The notes: generated by a model not told the origin, from the letters alone. A stretch of 64,000 nt of DNA from Deltaproteobacteria bacterium HGW-Deltaproteobacteria-15 (GCA_002840535.1 PHBH01000014.1:45252-109251); one strand, 5' to 3'. Positions 53,506 through 62,177 are shown, counted from the stretch's first letter. Numbers and translations are program-made.

Positions 53506-53679
53506 TCAGATGCGGTCACACCGTATGCCGGCGATCATGTTTTCGATTTCTTCGTCGATGTCCCTGGCTTCGAGAGGTTTTGTCCGTCCGCAAGACCTGC
53601 AGACCCACACGATACCCCTTCAGCGCTTCGTCAGCACCAGTTCTCCGCCACAAAAACACTGCTTGCTCTTTTTCTGCAT
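53506..53679 (-). CDS. Small selenoprotein with dual cysteine motifs (TGA read as Sec)
   Basis: A 57-residue protein that is found only if an in-frame TGA at 53620-53622 is read through. It starts MQKKSKQCFCGGELVLTKR, then Sec at residue 20, then RGIVWVCRSCGRTKPLEARD, then an acidic helix ending IRCDRI. Cysteine pairs flank the Sec: C8-x-C10 and C27-x-x-C30. From memory this resembles the family called dual CXXC motif small (seleno)protein in deltaproteobacteria. A SECIS-like hairpin follows the TGA. It probably has a redox role. A nonsense mutation is the alternative, but the frame stays intact for 37 codons after the TGA. Confidence 0.8.
53573..53619 (-). promoter_or_regulatory. Bacterial SECIS element of the selenoprotein mRNA
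   Basis: Just after the TGA, AGGGGT can pair with ACCTCT (lower stem). Above it GTCTGCA and TGCGGAC form a 7-bp upper stem with loop GGTCT (53586-53604). The loop begins 22 bases after TGA. Loop GGUC and the U opposite the E. coli bulge position match SelB recognition features. Confidence 0.75.
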
Positions 53680-53941
53680 TCGAGATTTCCCTCTTGGTAT
53701 ACTTCAGCTCTGCCGGACATCCGGTTCATGGAATTGGCTGAGGCAGGCTGCTTATCATAAGAATAAGATGTACCTAGATATCGGCTCAGCGTATACTATT
53801 CAACAGATTTTTTGCAGATTGAACTGAAGAGGACCTTTTGTTACTGTAACACTTTAGCTCCGGGAAACTGGAGCAGACCTCTTTCTGGAGCCAGAGCGGG
53901 GGTTTTGTCTTTCTGATGCAGCAAAGACTAAGAACGGATTC

Positions 53942-54877
53942 ATGGGTGGAGACGCGGTGACCGGAGAGGAGAGGAGAAAGGAAGTGCTTCTCAAGCGAGA
54001 TGGAAGAAGAGTTAGACGAAATGATCCGTGTCCCTGCGGGAGCGGTCTGAAGTACAAGAAATGCTGCATGAGCGCCGACTCCGGGCAAGGGAAGAGCATC
54101 GAGGAAAGATATCTCAAAGAGCATCGAATCCGCCTGAAGGGCAAGGGTGACGTGGAAGGAATCAGAAAAGCCGGAAACCTTGCCGTCGAACTGCTGCTTC
54201 TTGTGGAGAAACATATCAGGCCGGGCGTCATCACGGACGAAATCAATACCCTCATCCACGAATTCACCGTGAAGAACGGCGCTATTCCTGCGCCCCTCAA
54301 TTATCGCGGCTTTCCAAAGAGCGTTTGCGTGTCGATCAATGAGGAGATCTGCCACGGGATCCCCGGAAACCGGGTTATTCACGAAGGAGACATCGTCAAC
54401 GTGGATGTCACCCCGATCCTGAACGGCTACTATGCCGATGCAAGCAAGACTTTTTTTGCAGGCGAACCAGGACCCGACGCGCTAAAGATCGTCACGGTTG
54501 CAAGGGAATGCCTGAAAAGGGGTATGACGATGGCGCGCCCCGGAAACAGGATCGGCGATATCGGTTGGGCCATTCAGACATATGCCGAGTCCCAGGGGTG
54601 TTCTGTGGTGCGGGAATTTGTAGGTCACGGTGTGGGGTTCGACTTTCACGAGCCTCCGCAAGTGCCTCACTACGGACAAAAAGGCAAGGGCGTTGTCCTG
54701 GTGCCGGGCATGGTCTTTACGATCGAACCCATGATCAATCTGGGGAAAAAGGATCTGCACATCCTGGCCGACAACTGGACCGCCGTGACGGATGACCACT
54801 CCCTCTCAGCGCAGTTCGAACAGACCGTTTTGATCACGGAAGAGGGCCTTGAAAGTCTCACCCCCTTTGACCTTTGA
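53942..54877 (+). CDS. map: Methionine aminopeptidase with N-terminal SEC-C motif
   Basis: Type I methionine aminopeptidase (311 aa). Residues ~24-44 hold a SEC-C zinc motif (RNDPCPCGSGLKYKKCC) that may bind the ribosome. The metallopeptidase core has metal ligands in NVDVTP, YADASKTFF, GHGVGFDFHEPPQ, FTIEPMI and FEQTVLI. It removes the initiator Met. A GTG at 53957 with GGAG upstream is an alternative start. It is followed after three bases by queG. No gene is visible in 53680-53941. Confidence 0.93.
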   Translation: MGGDAVTGEERRKEVLLKRDGRRVRRNDPCPCGSGLKYKKCCMSADSGQGKSIEERYLKEHRIRLKGKGDVEGIRKAGNLAVELLLLVEKHIRPGVITDEINTLIHEFTVKNGAIPAPLNYRGFPKSVCVSINEEICHGIPGNRVIHEGDIVNVDVTPILNGYYADASKTFFAGEPGPDALKIVTVARECLKRGMTMARPGNRIGDIGWAIQTYAESQGCSVVREFVGHGVGFDFHEPPQVPHYGQKGKGVVLVPGMVFTIEPMINLGKKDLHILADNWTAVTDDHSLSAQFEQTVLITEEGLESLTPFDL

Positions 54878-54880
54878 ACC

Positions 54881-55900
54881 GTGAACGTTTCATCTCTCCT
54901 CAGGAAAAGAGCCGAAGAACTCGGATTTGCCGCTGTCGGCTTTCTCGAGCCCCAGACTCCTCCCCATTTCGATCGTTTCATGGAGTGGCTCGCAGCGGAC
55001 CAGTACGGCCAGCTTACCTGGTTCAAGAGAAACACGGATGTAAGGAGGGACCCACAGAAACTCCTGAAGGGCTGCCGCACGATTGTCTCTCTTGCCTTGC
55101 CTTACCCGTCGAAGCAGGCGAAGACGGCAGACGGGTTCACAATCGCCAGGTACGCCTCCTCACCCATTGACTATCATTTGAGATTGAAGAGCCTGTGCAG
55201 CGACATTGCGGATTTGATACGTGAATGGTTCCCGCAAAGCAGGTCGAGGATCTTCGTAGACTCGGGCCCTCTTCTGGAGAAAAGCCTGGCCTGTGGAGCA
55301 GGGCTCGGCTTTATCGGCAAGAACAACACGCTTATCATCCCGGAGCACGGCTCCTACATCAATCTTGCCGAGATCCTGACCACGGCACCCTTTGATTTCG
55401 CTTCCCCCGAGTGCGTGGAGAACCGGTGCGGTGATTGCAGCCGATGCATCGATGCTTGTCCGACCGGCGCGCTGGAAAGACCCTTTCATCTCAATATCCC
55501 GGAATGCCTCGCTTACCTTACGGTCGAATTCAGAGGGGATCTGAAAAAGGGTATCGGCGCAAAAATGGGAAGATGCTTTGCGGGTTGCGATCGGTGCCAG
55601 GAGGTTTGCCCATTCAACTCACCGGGCGAAGAAACAATCTTCTCCCTCCCTTCCACAGAAGAGATCCTGAATATGGATGATCGGACATTCTCGGAAATAT
55701 TCGGCAGGACAGCCCTTGCAAGGCCCGGACTCGGCAGATTGAAGAGAAATCTCCAGGCAATAAGAGCGGTAAAGGATTCGCAGGTTGCTCAAAAATGCCC
55801 GGATGCAAGTCGAAGATCCCGCTATTCGCGGGGGCGCCCGAAAATGGGGTCCCACCCGGCAAGGGTGGGGTGTCCGTGTCCCCTGACGGACAAATCCTGA
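54881..55900 (+). CDS. queG: QueG, epoxyqueuosine reductase
   Basis: Cobalamin- and 4Fe-4S-dependent enzyme (339 aa) that makes queuosine in tRNA. The N-terminal catalytic half has IVSLALPYPS and GPLLEKSLACGAGLGFIGKN. Two iron-sulfur motifs follow: CGDCSRCIDACPTGAL and CDRCQEVCPFN. The start is GTG, three bases after map. The last ~38 residues, from about VAQKC onward, are encoded by an intergenic repeat that also supplies the stop, so the natural C-terminus has been replaced. Confidence 0.92.
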   Translation: MNVSSLLRKRAEELGFAAVGFLEPQTPPHFDRFMEWLAADQYGQLTWFKRNTDVRRDPQKLLKGCRTIVSLALPYPSKQAKTADGFTIARYASSPIDYHLRLKSLCSDIADLIREWFPQSRSRIFVDSGPLLEKSLACGAGLGFIGKNNTLIIPEHGSYINLAEILTTAPFDFASPECVENRCGDCSRCIDACPTGALERPFHLNIPECLAYLTVEFRGDLKKGIGAKMGRCFAGCDRCQEVCPFNSPGEETIFSLPSTEEILNMDDRTFSEIFGRTALARPGLGRLKRNLQAIRAVKDSQVAQKCPDASRRSRYSRGRPKMGSHPARVGCPCPLTDKS

Positions 55901-55971
55901 GGAGCGAGGGTTAGTACGCCGCAACGACGAAGGAAGAGTGCAACGACGCAGATGGGCGTTTTTCAGCAACC
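55783..55971. repeat. Dispersed intergenic repeat with GGTTGCTCAAAAA / TTTTTCAGCAACC ends
   Basis: A 189-base element with near-inverted ends GGTTGCTCAAAAATGCCC and GGGCGTTTTTCAGCAACC. Internal words include GAGGAGCGAG, TACGCCGCAACGACGAAGG and GTGCAACGACGCAG. I recognise this as a common deltaproteobacterial repeat. It has invaded the 3' end of queG. Confidence 0.8.
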
Positions 55972-55972
55972 G

Positions 55973-56545
55973 CTAAGAGACCGCTTTTCTCCCCAGGTTA
56001 AAAGCTTCCTGTAACGATTCGGGGTTTTCCAGGGCGGCCGTCTTCTTTTCCAACCGTCTGAAGAATATCCCGCCATGATAGCTCATGCTGAGGGCATCGA
56101 AGAAATATCGGGCCGTGAGCTGAGAACCTTCGAACAGGTTCTGCCCTCTCGTAGCCCCAACGGCGATGAGATAGCCTTTTCGATCTCTGGTGTCCCCTGC
56201 ATCAGCTGAGGATCCCGGCAGCATCTTTCGGGCCCACAATGCCTGTCCCCGGTCAATCACCGCTTTGACCTGTGCGGTGACTCCGTAAAAGAAAATGGGG
56301 CTGGAGATAAAGATGACCTGCGCTTCGTCCAGCAGAGGATAGACCGTCTGCATGTCATCCTCCACCACGCATTTCCCGGTGCGATCACACCCCCCGCATT
56401 CTATACAGCCCGACATCTTCAGGTCACGGGCATACACTCGGGAGACGGCCGCCCCTGCCGAGCTCGCGCCTTCGAGCGCCTTATCCAGCAGGGCGTCGCT
56501 GTTTCCACCCTTTCGCGGGCTGCCATAGATTCCCAGTACTTTCAT
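55973..56545 (-). CDS. Flavodoxin-fold NAD(P)H-dependent FMN reductase / iron-sulfur flavoprotein-like
   Basis: A 190-residue flavodoxin-fold protein. The FMN-binding start is GIYGSPRKGGNSDALLDKAL, and SSPIFFYGVTAQVKAVIDR is typical of the NADPH-dependent FMN reductase group. A cysteine cluster CIECGGCDRTGKC could bind iron-sulfur. The ATG at 56545 is used; an upstream ATG at 56578 is possible. It probably transfers electrons; the partner is unknown. Confidence 0.85.
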   Translation of the reverse strand: MKVLGIYGSPRKGGNSDALLDKALEGASSAGAAVSRVYARDLKMSGCIECGGCDRTGKCVVEDDMQTVYPLLDEAQVIFISSPIFFYGVTAQVKAVIDRGQALWARKMLPGSSADAGDTRDRKGYLIAVGATRGQNLFEGSQLTARYFFDALSMSYHGGIFFRRLEKKTAALENPESLQEAFNLGRKAVS

Positions 56546-56608
56546 GATTAACCCCTTTTTTATCGTCGCCTGCTTCATGGTACAAAGCTACCATTCAGGG
56601 TGTCAAGA

Positions 56609-56661
56609 TGATCATTGCTCATTTATCATTTATCATTGACCATTTTTCATTGATCATTGAG
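56609..56661. repeat. TCATTTATCATTG word repeat
   Basis: Reiterated ATCATTG, TCATTTATC and TTTTCATTGATCATTG words lie in the gap between the flavoprotein and the amidohydrolase genes. No gene is visible here. Confidence 0.6.
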
Positions 56662-56710
56662 AAAAAGGGCAACACTTGAGTCCCATGAAAATGGCCGGGA
56701 GTTTGTGGTT

Positions 56711-57964
56711 TCATTGAGCCCGACTCTTGGAAATGTTAGATGTTCGATGATAAATGACCGGGACGCCGTCCACGAATACCGCTTGCGGGGAGTTCAGCGA
56801 ACCCGGCAGCTGCCCCGGATCCCCTTGCGCGACAATAAAGACGGCGCGATTTCCTGCATCGAGACTGCCCAGGTTTCCAAGACCGAGCAAACCCGCAACT
56901 CTCGAGGTGGCGCATTGCACGGCTTCTTCCAGACGCATCCCCGCAGCCATCAACAATTTCAGCTCCTCAATCACTCCCTTTCCGTGGTGCACCCCCACGC
57001 TGCCTGAATCCGTTCCCAGGGCCACGACCACTCCGCATTGCGCTGCAAATCGGATTTGCTCGAGCTGGTGCTCAACATTCCTCGCAGCGGTTTCCGCTTC
57101 CGGAGCCCCCCTCAGAACAGTGCAGAGGGAGTTCATGGCGAAGACCGTGGGTACCCAGGGGATCCTTTTTTCAGCCATTCGCTCGAGGTTCTCCTTCCCC
57201 ATGAAGTACCCGTGTTCTATGGAGTCGCACCCGGCCTCAAGTGCCCACTTCACGGGAAGCCGTCCGTTTGCGTGGACCATAAGCTTCAACCCCATGGAAT
57301 GTCCGCACACGGCAGCCTTTCGGAGATCTTCGAGATTGAATTGTGGGGGAGTCTCTTTGCCGAATTCAGAGAGGCTGTTTGGCCCTGAGTTGATTACCTT
57401 GATCAGATCGCCCCTTTCGTTATACCGGATAGAATCCGCCAGTCCTTCTTCCTTCAGGGGCGTTCGGCCGATCATGGCCCCGTAACGGCCGGGCATATGC
57501 CAGGCATGCCCGGCAGCGAATACCTGGACAGGGGAATCCGGGCCAAGACAGTTCCGCTTGAATTGCAGGGCGTGGCCTTCACGATCGCCGCCATCGCGAA
57601 CCGCTACGATTCCATGCGCAAGATGGTCTTTCAGATGGTTTTCGATCGTTTCCCTGGCCTCTTGAAAGGTAGCGGAAAGCTGCCTTTTCCTGGAGCCTCC
57701 ATCCTCGGTTCCCGACAAGCTCAGATGGACATGGCCGTCGCAAAGCCCTGGCAGAAGAGTGCAGGAGGAAAGATCGACATCCGCCCTGGCCAGTTCCGCA
57801 GGACCGCAGTCTCGATGGATCGCCAGGATATCCCCGCCGGCGATCTCCATGATACTGTTGCGCAGCGCAGGGCTTCCTTTGCCGTCTATCAGCCATCCGG
57901 CAGCCAGAGTCCTGATCGGTTTTTTATCTCCTTTTCCGCCCGGGTCTTTCAAGATTGAAGACAT
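56711..57964 (-). CDS. Amidohydrolase (imidazolonepropionase-like)
   Basis: Metal-dependent hydrolase of the amidohydrolase superfamily (417 aa). Metal and catalytic positions are H-x-H in LCDGHVHLSL, K in DLIKVINSG, H in LMVHANGRL, H in SIEHGYFM and D in ALGTDSGSV. The N-terminal ~60 residues form the usual small beta domain. Relatives hydrolyse cyclic amides or dipeptides. The substrate is not deducible. Confidence 0.85.
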   Translation of the reverse strand: MSSILKDPGGKGDKKPIRTLAAGWLIDGKGSPALRNSIMEIAGGDILAIHRDCGPAELARADVDLSSCTLLPGLCDGHVHLSLSGTEDGGSRKRQLSATFQEARETIENHLKDHLAHGIVAVRDGGDREGHALQFKRNCLGPDSPVQVFAAGHAWHMPGRYGAMIGRTPLKEEGLADSIRYNERGDLIKVINSGPNSLSEFGKETPPQFNLEDLRKAAVCGHSMGLKLMVHANGRLPVKWALEAGCDSIEHGYFMGKENLERMAEKRIPWVPTVFAMNSLCTVLRGAPEAETAARNVEHQLEQIRFAAQCGVVVALGTDSGSVGVHHGKGVIEELKLLMAAGMRLEEAVQCATSRVAGLLGLGNLGSLDAGNRAVFIVAQGDPGQLPGSLNSPQAVFVDGVPVIYHRTSNISKSRAQ

Positions 57965-58104
57965 GGCGCAATTTTACACATACTCGGGTGGTGAAAAGTC
58001 AACTTTTTTCTTGTCTTCCTGCAAAAATTCGTATAATTTCAGTGCGCTGAGTGAGATAGGGATTTTCCCCGGACGTATACCTACCTCTTCGCAGGTGCTC
58101 TCGT

Positions 58105-58629
58105 ATGGAACAGGTTCTGCTGTTGAATATCACCTACGAGCCTTTGAAAATCATCAACTGGAAAAAGGCGGTCACTCTCCTTTTTCTGGGAAAGGTGGAG
58201 GTGATCGAGGAGTACAACGAGACTGTTCGCTCGGTGAGTTTCACCATCCGTCTTCCCTCCGTGGTGCGCCTGCTCCGCTTGGTGAAAAGGCCTAAGGGCG
58301 GCGTTCGCTTCTCCAGACAAAATATTTACGGTCGCGATCGTTACCAGTGCCAGTACTGTGGGGGTCGTCTGCCGACCGAAGAACTCACTTATGATCATGT
58401 GATCCCCAAATCGCGAGGCGGCAAGACCCGATGGGAGAACATCGTGACCTGTTGCGTGGAGTGCAACCGGAAAAAAGGAGGCCGTACACCCGTCGAGGCC
58501 TCGATGAAGCTCATCCGGGAACCGCGAAGACCGGACTGGGTTCCGGCCATCAGGATTACCATTGGGTTCCAAAGGATACCTGAATCCTGGAGAGACTATC
58601 TCTATTGGAACGTGGAGATTGTCGAGTAG
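58105..58629 (+). CDS. HNH endonuclease family protein
   Basis: A 174-residue HNH protein. The motif is CQYCGGRLPTEELTYDHVIP, then SRGGKTRWENIVTCCVECNR, with paired CxxC zinc ligands around the DH and N residues. The N-terminal ~75 residues (LLLNITYEPLKIINWKKAVT) are conserved in chromosomal HNH proteins outside mobile elements. It may act in housekeeping DNA repair. It ends eight bases before the convergent HIT gene. Confidence 0.88.
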   Translation: MEQVLLLNITYEPLKIINWKKAVTLLFLGKVEVIEEYNETVRSVSFTIRLPSVVRLLRLVKRPKGGVRFSRQNIYGRDRYQCQYCGGRLPTEELTYDHVIPKSRGGKTRWENIVTCCVECNRKKGGRTPVEASMKLIREPRRPDWVPAIRITIGFQRIPESWRDYLYWNVEIVE

Positions 58630-58637
58630 ACCCCGCC

Positions 58638-59057
58638 TCACTTCACCGCCGCAGCAATCTTCTGAGCCGTTTCCCGGATTGCATCTCTGTTGCCCGGCTT
58701 GAATTCCCACTCCGTCATCGGCAGTGACGGGCTCCCGCCGAGCCGTGGAATCAGATGGAGGTGGTAATGCATGACCACCTGGTTCGCCCCTTTCCCGTTC
58801 AGTTGAAGAGCCGCAAGGCCCAGGGGTTTCAGACTTTCCCTGATCGCATGCGCCAGCTTCCTGGAAGCAAGATGGATAGCGGAGAGGTCCTCGTCCTGAA
58901 TTTCCCACAGGCTCTCAAAATGCTTCTTTGGAACGATGAGAGTGTGCCCTTTTGAGATGGGATTGATGTCGGCGAAGGCCAGGACATATTCGTTCTCGTA
59001 CATCTTGAAGCATGGCATCTCGCCTCTCACAATTTTGCAGAAGATGCATTCCGCCAT
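58638..59057 (-). CDS. HIT-family nucleotide hydrolase
   Basis: Histidine-triad protein (139 aa). CIFCKIVRGEMPCFKMYENE is the HIT/HINT start with C4 and C7 as possible zinc ligands. DINPISKGHTLIVPKKH and the active-site triad HYHLHLIPR are intact. It hydrolyses AMP-linked substrates. The start has a good AGGTAATGGCG context. Confidence 0.92.
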   Translation of the reverse strand: MAECIFCKIVRGEMPCFKMYENEYVLAFADINPISKGHTLIVPKKHFESLWEIQDEDLSAIHLASRKLAHAIRESLKPLGLAALQLNGKGANQVVMHYHLHLIPRLGGSPSLPMTEWEFKPGNRDAIRETAQKIAAAVK

Positions 59058-59122
59058 TACCTTCTCCTTTGTCGTTTCCTTTCTTCGCTCTCATAGCGCT
59101 CCCCCGGGATGGCGCTATGCGA

Positions 59123-60631
59123 TTATTCCCTCAGCTTATGCCTCATGATCTTCCCGCCTGCATTTTCGGGGATCTCATCGACGAACTGAAAACATGCCGG
59201 GACCTTGTACCGCGCCAGTCTCTCAACACACCATTTCCGGAGTCCGGCCTCCGTGATGGTGTTCTCCCCCGCTAAGACCACAAAGGCTTTGCCCGCCTGC
59301 CCCCATTTCTCGTCAACCACTCCGATAACCGCTGCAGCCGCCACCATCGGATTCTCCAGGAGAACACGCTCCACCTCGGCAGGATACACGTTCTCTCCCC
59401 CGGATATGAACACGTTCTTCACTCTATCCAGAATGTAATAAAACCCTTCCTCGTCCCTGATGCCCAGATCCCCGGTATGGAGCCACCCCGCCTTGATGGT
59501 ATCCCTGGTAAGCTCGGGTTTTCCCCAATAGCCTGACATCAGAATGGGTCCTGAGACAACGATTTCCCCGCTCGCACCGGGAGGTGCTTCCTGCCCCTTT
59601 TCGTCCACAACACGGACCTCGCCATGGAAAACCGGCACGCCCACAGACCCCATCTTCCTCAAGGCATGCTCAACAGGAAGCCAGGTGACGGTGGAGGTCT
59701 CGGTCTGGCCGAAGATCTGGGAAATGAGAATACCCTTTTCCGCATAAGCCCGAAGCAGTGAAATAGGGACCTGTTCCCCTCCTGTGAAGAAACAACGCAC
59801 ACTGGCCAGATCGAAGCGGGCGGGATCGCATGATTCCAGGATAAAGCGGTACATGGTCGCAGAGGTCTCCATTACCGTTACCCTGTACTGCTCGACAGTT
59901 CTCAGCAGTTCTTCAGGATCGAATCTTCTTTTCATGAAAACAGTGCCCCCCTTGTACAGAAAGGGGAGCGAGTCGACCAGCAGACCCCCTGAATGAAAAA
60001 GCGGCCTCGAGACCACAACCCTGTCTTCCGGCGACACCTGGTAATAGAGGTTTGCATTCAGGACATTGAAAAAGGTTTTCCGCTGCGAAAGAACGGCGCC
60101 TTTAGGGAGCCCCGTTGTCCCGGAGGTGTACATGATGATGTGGGGAGATTCAGGATCCGGTTCCGGCGGTATCGAGGGTTCCCGATCCGAAGCGGCACTC
60201 AGGAGAGGCTCATAGGCTCGGCCAAAGGCCGGCGCAGATCCGTCCACGCAGATGTATCTTTCTTCTGCAATGGGGAGATCTTTCCGGATGTCCTGCAGCA
60301 TCGGGCCGAACGTTTCATCGAAAAAAAAGGTCCCTGCAGTGCAATCGTTGATCACAAACGTTATTTCGGGCGGACTGAGCCTGAAATTCAGCGGAACAAA
60401 GATTGCGCCGATTTTGGAAACAGCGAAGAAGATCTCCAGAAAGGGGGTGGAATTTTGAAGCAGGGCGGCCACCCTGTCGCCTTTTCGCACTCCCTTTGCG
60501 AGGAGAAAGTGGGCAAGGCGATTGATCCTCCGGTTTAATTCACGGTACGTGAGCTTATGGTTATCATCCTTGAGCGCCACCCGTTCCGGAGACAGAAGCG
60601 CCCATTTTCGTATCCATCCTGCCGTATTCAT
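59123..60631 (-). CDS. Acyl-CoA synthetase (AMP-forming)
   Basis: ANL-superfamily acyl-CoA ligase (502 aa). Motifs are HIIMYTSGTTGLPKGAVLS (P-loop-like), QIFGQTETSTVTW, GWLHTGDLGIRDEEG and the C-terminal GGKIMRHKLRE with the catalytic lysine. It would activate a fatty or aromatic acid for entry into CoA metabolism such as the fad genes. I chose the ATG at 60631; a GTG at 60649 overlaps the stop of the upstream hydrolase gene. Confidence 0.93.
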   Translation of the reverse strand: MNTAGWIRKWALLSPERVALKDDNHKLTYRELNRRINRLAHFLLAKGVRKGDRVAALLQNSTPFLEIFFAVSKIGAIFVPLNFRLSPPEITFVINDCTAGTFFFDETFGPMLQDIRKDLPIAEERYICVDGSAPAFGRAYEPLLSAASDREPSIPPEPDPESPHIIMYTSGTTGLPKGAVLSQRKTFFNVLNANLYYQVSPEDRVVVSRPLFHSGGLLVDSLPFLYKGGTVFMKRRFDPEELLRTVEQYRVTVMETSATMYRFILESCDPARFDLASVRCFFTGGEQVPISLLRAYAEKGILISQIFGQTETSTVTWLPVEHALRKMGSVGVPVFHGEVRVVDEKGQEAPPGASGEIVVSGPILMSGYWGKPELTRDTIKAGWLHTGDLGIRDEEGFYYILDRVKNVFISGGENVYPAEVERVLLENPMVAAAAVIGVVDEKWGQAGKAFVVLAGENTITEAGLRKWCVERLARYKVPACFQFVDEIPENAGGKIMRHKLRE

Positions 60632-60645
60632 ATCTAAATCACCGA

Positions 60646-61206
60646 TCACTTGACGAGCTTGAGAGCCTCTCGGAATTCATCCGTTCCGGCTCTTTGCAGG
60701 AGCTCGTATATGAGCATCTCCGTGGAGGTAACCGTCACCCCCTCCTTCTCCATTCTGCGCAGTGCAATATCCCTGTTCTGGAGTGTGCGGGAGGAAACCG
60801 CATCGCCGACGACATGGACCCGATATTCGGCGAGTCCTTGAAGCGCCGTCTGAAGGACGCAGATATGCGCCTCTATTCCTGCAATAATCAATGTATTCGG
60901 CCGGTCGCTTCGCATCCTTTCTGAAAACATATCGGCGCCGAAACAATTGAAGTCCACCTTGGAAATCGGTTCCGGATTCCCCAGGGAGTCACGGATTTCC
61001 GGGAGGGTGCTTCCAAGTTTCTGCTGTTCCGTCACGATCACAGGCAAACCGATGATCCTGGAGAAACGGCAAAGCCGGACCGCATTATCCGCCAGCTTTT
61101 CCTTTTCCGCCATTGCCGGAACGAGCCTCTCCTGGAAATCGATCATCACGAGCAGGGAATCCTCCCTCCGAATCAGGGGGATCTCCGTGTGGCTGAGCCC
61201 ATTCAT
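60646..61206 (-). CDS. Isochorismatase-like cysteine hydrolase
   Basis: A 186-residue protein of the isochorismatase superfamily. The catalytic triad is Asp in LLVMIDFQERLV, Lys in PISKVDFNCF and Cys in GIEAHICVLQTAL. Relatives hydrolyse amides such as nicotinamide or act on isochorismate. It is upstream of the acyl-CoA synthetase gene and likely cotranscribed. The substrate is unknown. Confidence 0.88.
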   Translation of the reverse strand: MNGLSHTEIPLIRREDSLLVMIDFQERLVPAMAEKEKLADNAVRLCRFSRIIGLPVIVTEQQKLGSTLPEIRDSLGNPEPISKVDFNCFGADMFSERMRSDRPNTLIIAGIEAHICVLQTALQGLAEYRVHVVGDAVSSRTLQNRDIALRRMEKEGVTVTSTEMLIYELLQRAGTDEFREALKLVK

Positions 61207-61296
61207 AGCCGCTCCTTCCTTTTCTCCTCGAGGTCAGTTGACATGAGGGAATTATATCGGGCGACAAAAAAATGTAAATGCATTTGAAAAGAAACA

Positions 61297-61327
61297 TTGA
61301 CATATTTTAATATGTGAATATTATAAT
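61297..61327 (+). promoter_or_regulatory. Promoter and probable ArsR operator
   Basis: A -35 TTGACA (61297-61302) is followed by -10 TATTAT after 16 bases (61319-61324); TATAAT at 61322-61327 gives 19. The inverted repeat CATATT-TT-AATATG (61301-61314) overlaps the -35 and spacer. This suits autoregulation by the ArsR protein encoded 20 bases later. Confidence 0.65.
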
Positions 61328-61347
61328 TCGAACGGGGGCGACCTACG

Positions 61348-61644
61348 ATGACACAGCGAAAGAACGGACCGGCAGATTGGGAAAAGGCGGAAAAGGCGGC
61401 GCAGATTTTGAAGACGATCGCTCACCCCCTTCGGCTTCAGGTTGTAGATCTTCTCGAAAAGCAGGATATGACCGTCGGGGAGATCCAGAACGCTCTTGGG
61501 GTTTCACAGTCCCTCACATCCCAGCAACTCTCTCTGATGAAGTCGAGAGGGATCCTCAAGTCCCATCGTGTGGGGAAACTCATGTATTATTCAGTAGATA
61601 TGCCTGAGGTACTCCATATTCTGGCGTGCGTCAGGAAGTGCTAA
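61348..61644 (+). CDS. ArsR-family transcriptional regulator
   Basis: Winged helix-turn-helix repressor (98 aa). Typical segments are LKTIAHPLRLQVVDLLEKQD, then MTVGEIQNALGVSQSLTSQQ and LSLMKSRGILKSHRVGKLMY. It has no CVC metal motif, and only a C-terminal C-x-x-x-C (ACVRKC), so the signal may be a thiol or sulfur species, not arsenic. It is 26 bases upstream of a DsrE-like gene and likely controls it. The promoter is described above. Confidence 0.88.
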   Translation: MTQRKNGPADWEKAEKAAQILKTIAHPLRLQVVDLLEKQDMTVGEIQNALGVSQSLTSQQLSLMKSRGILKSHRVGKLMYYSVDMPEVLHILACVRKC

Positions 61645-61670
61645 ACCCTTTAACCGTCATGGAGGAAAAC

Positions 61671-62177
61671 ATGGCTCAGAACCAGGCTGCAAGAAAACAA
61701 AGTTCGTTTGATACCGACAACACCCAGGCCGCCGCCAATCCACAAACGGAATCGGCAACCTTTATCTGCTCCAGGGATACCCTGGAGGGAGTGTACCCAT
61801 CGCTAGTTCTGGCCACGAATGCAAAAAGAATGGGTATGGAAGCCGCCGTTTTCTTTACCTTCATGGGTATCAATGTCATCCGCAAAGGCAAGGCAAAGAA
61901 GGTGAAGTTCCATCCACCGGGATTCATGGGCGCTGTTCCGGGCATGTCTTCGATGGCAACCGGAATGATGAAGAAGATGATCGAAAAGGCGGGGATTCCG
62001 GATGTGGAGGACATGATGGATATGGCCATGGCCGAAGGCGTGAAATTCTACGGCTGCAAAATGACCGTGGATATGATGGGTCTCAAACAAGAGGATTTTA
62101 TAGACGGCGTCGAGATCCTTACTGCAGAGGACTATATGAGGAAGGCCAGGAACTGCAAGATCAACATGTTTACCTGA
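61671..62177 (+). CDS. DsrE/DsrF-like sulfur-relay family protein
   Basis: A 168-residue protein with an ~40-residue polar N-terminal extension and a DsrE2-like domain (FICSRDTLEGVYPSLVLATN, then AAVFFTFMGINVIRKGK). The likely sulfur-carrying cysteine is in GVKFYGCKMTVDMMG. The family moves sulfane sulfur in sulfur oxidation or reduction. GGAGG lies well before the ATG at 61671. The ArsR gene upstream suggests control by sulfur or redox state. Confidence 0.85.
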   Translation: MAQNQAARKQSSFDTDNTQAAANPQTESATFICSRDTLEGVYPSLVLATNAKRMGMEAAVFFTFMGINVIRKGKAKKVKFHPPGFMGAVPGMSSMATGMMKKMIEKAGIPDVEDMMDMAMAEGVKFYGCKMTVDMMGLKQEDFIDGVEILTAEDYMRKARNCKINMFT

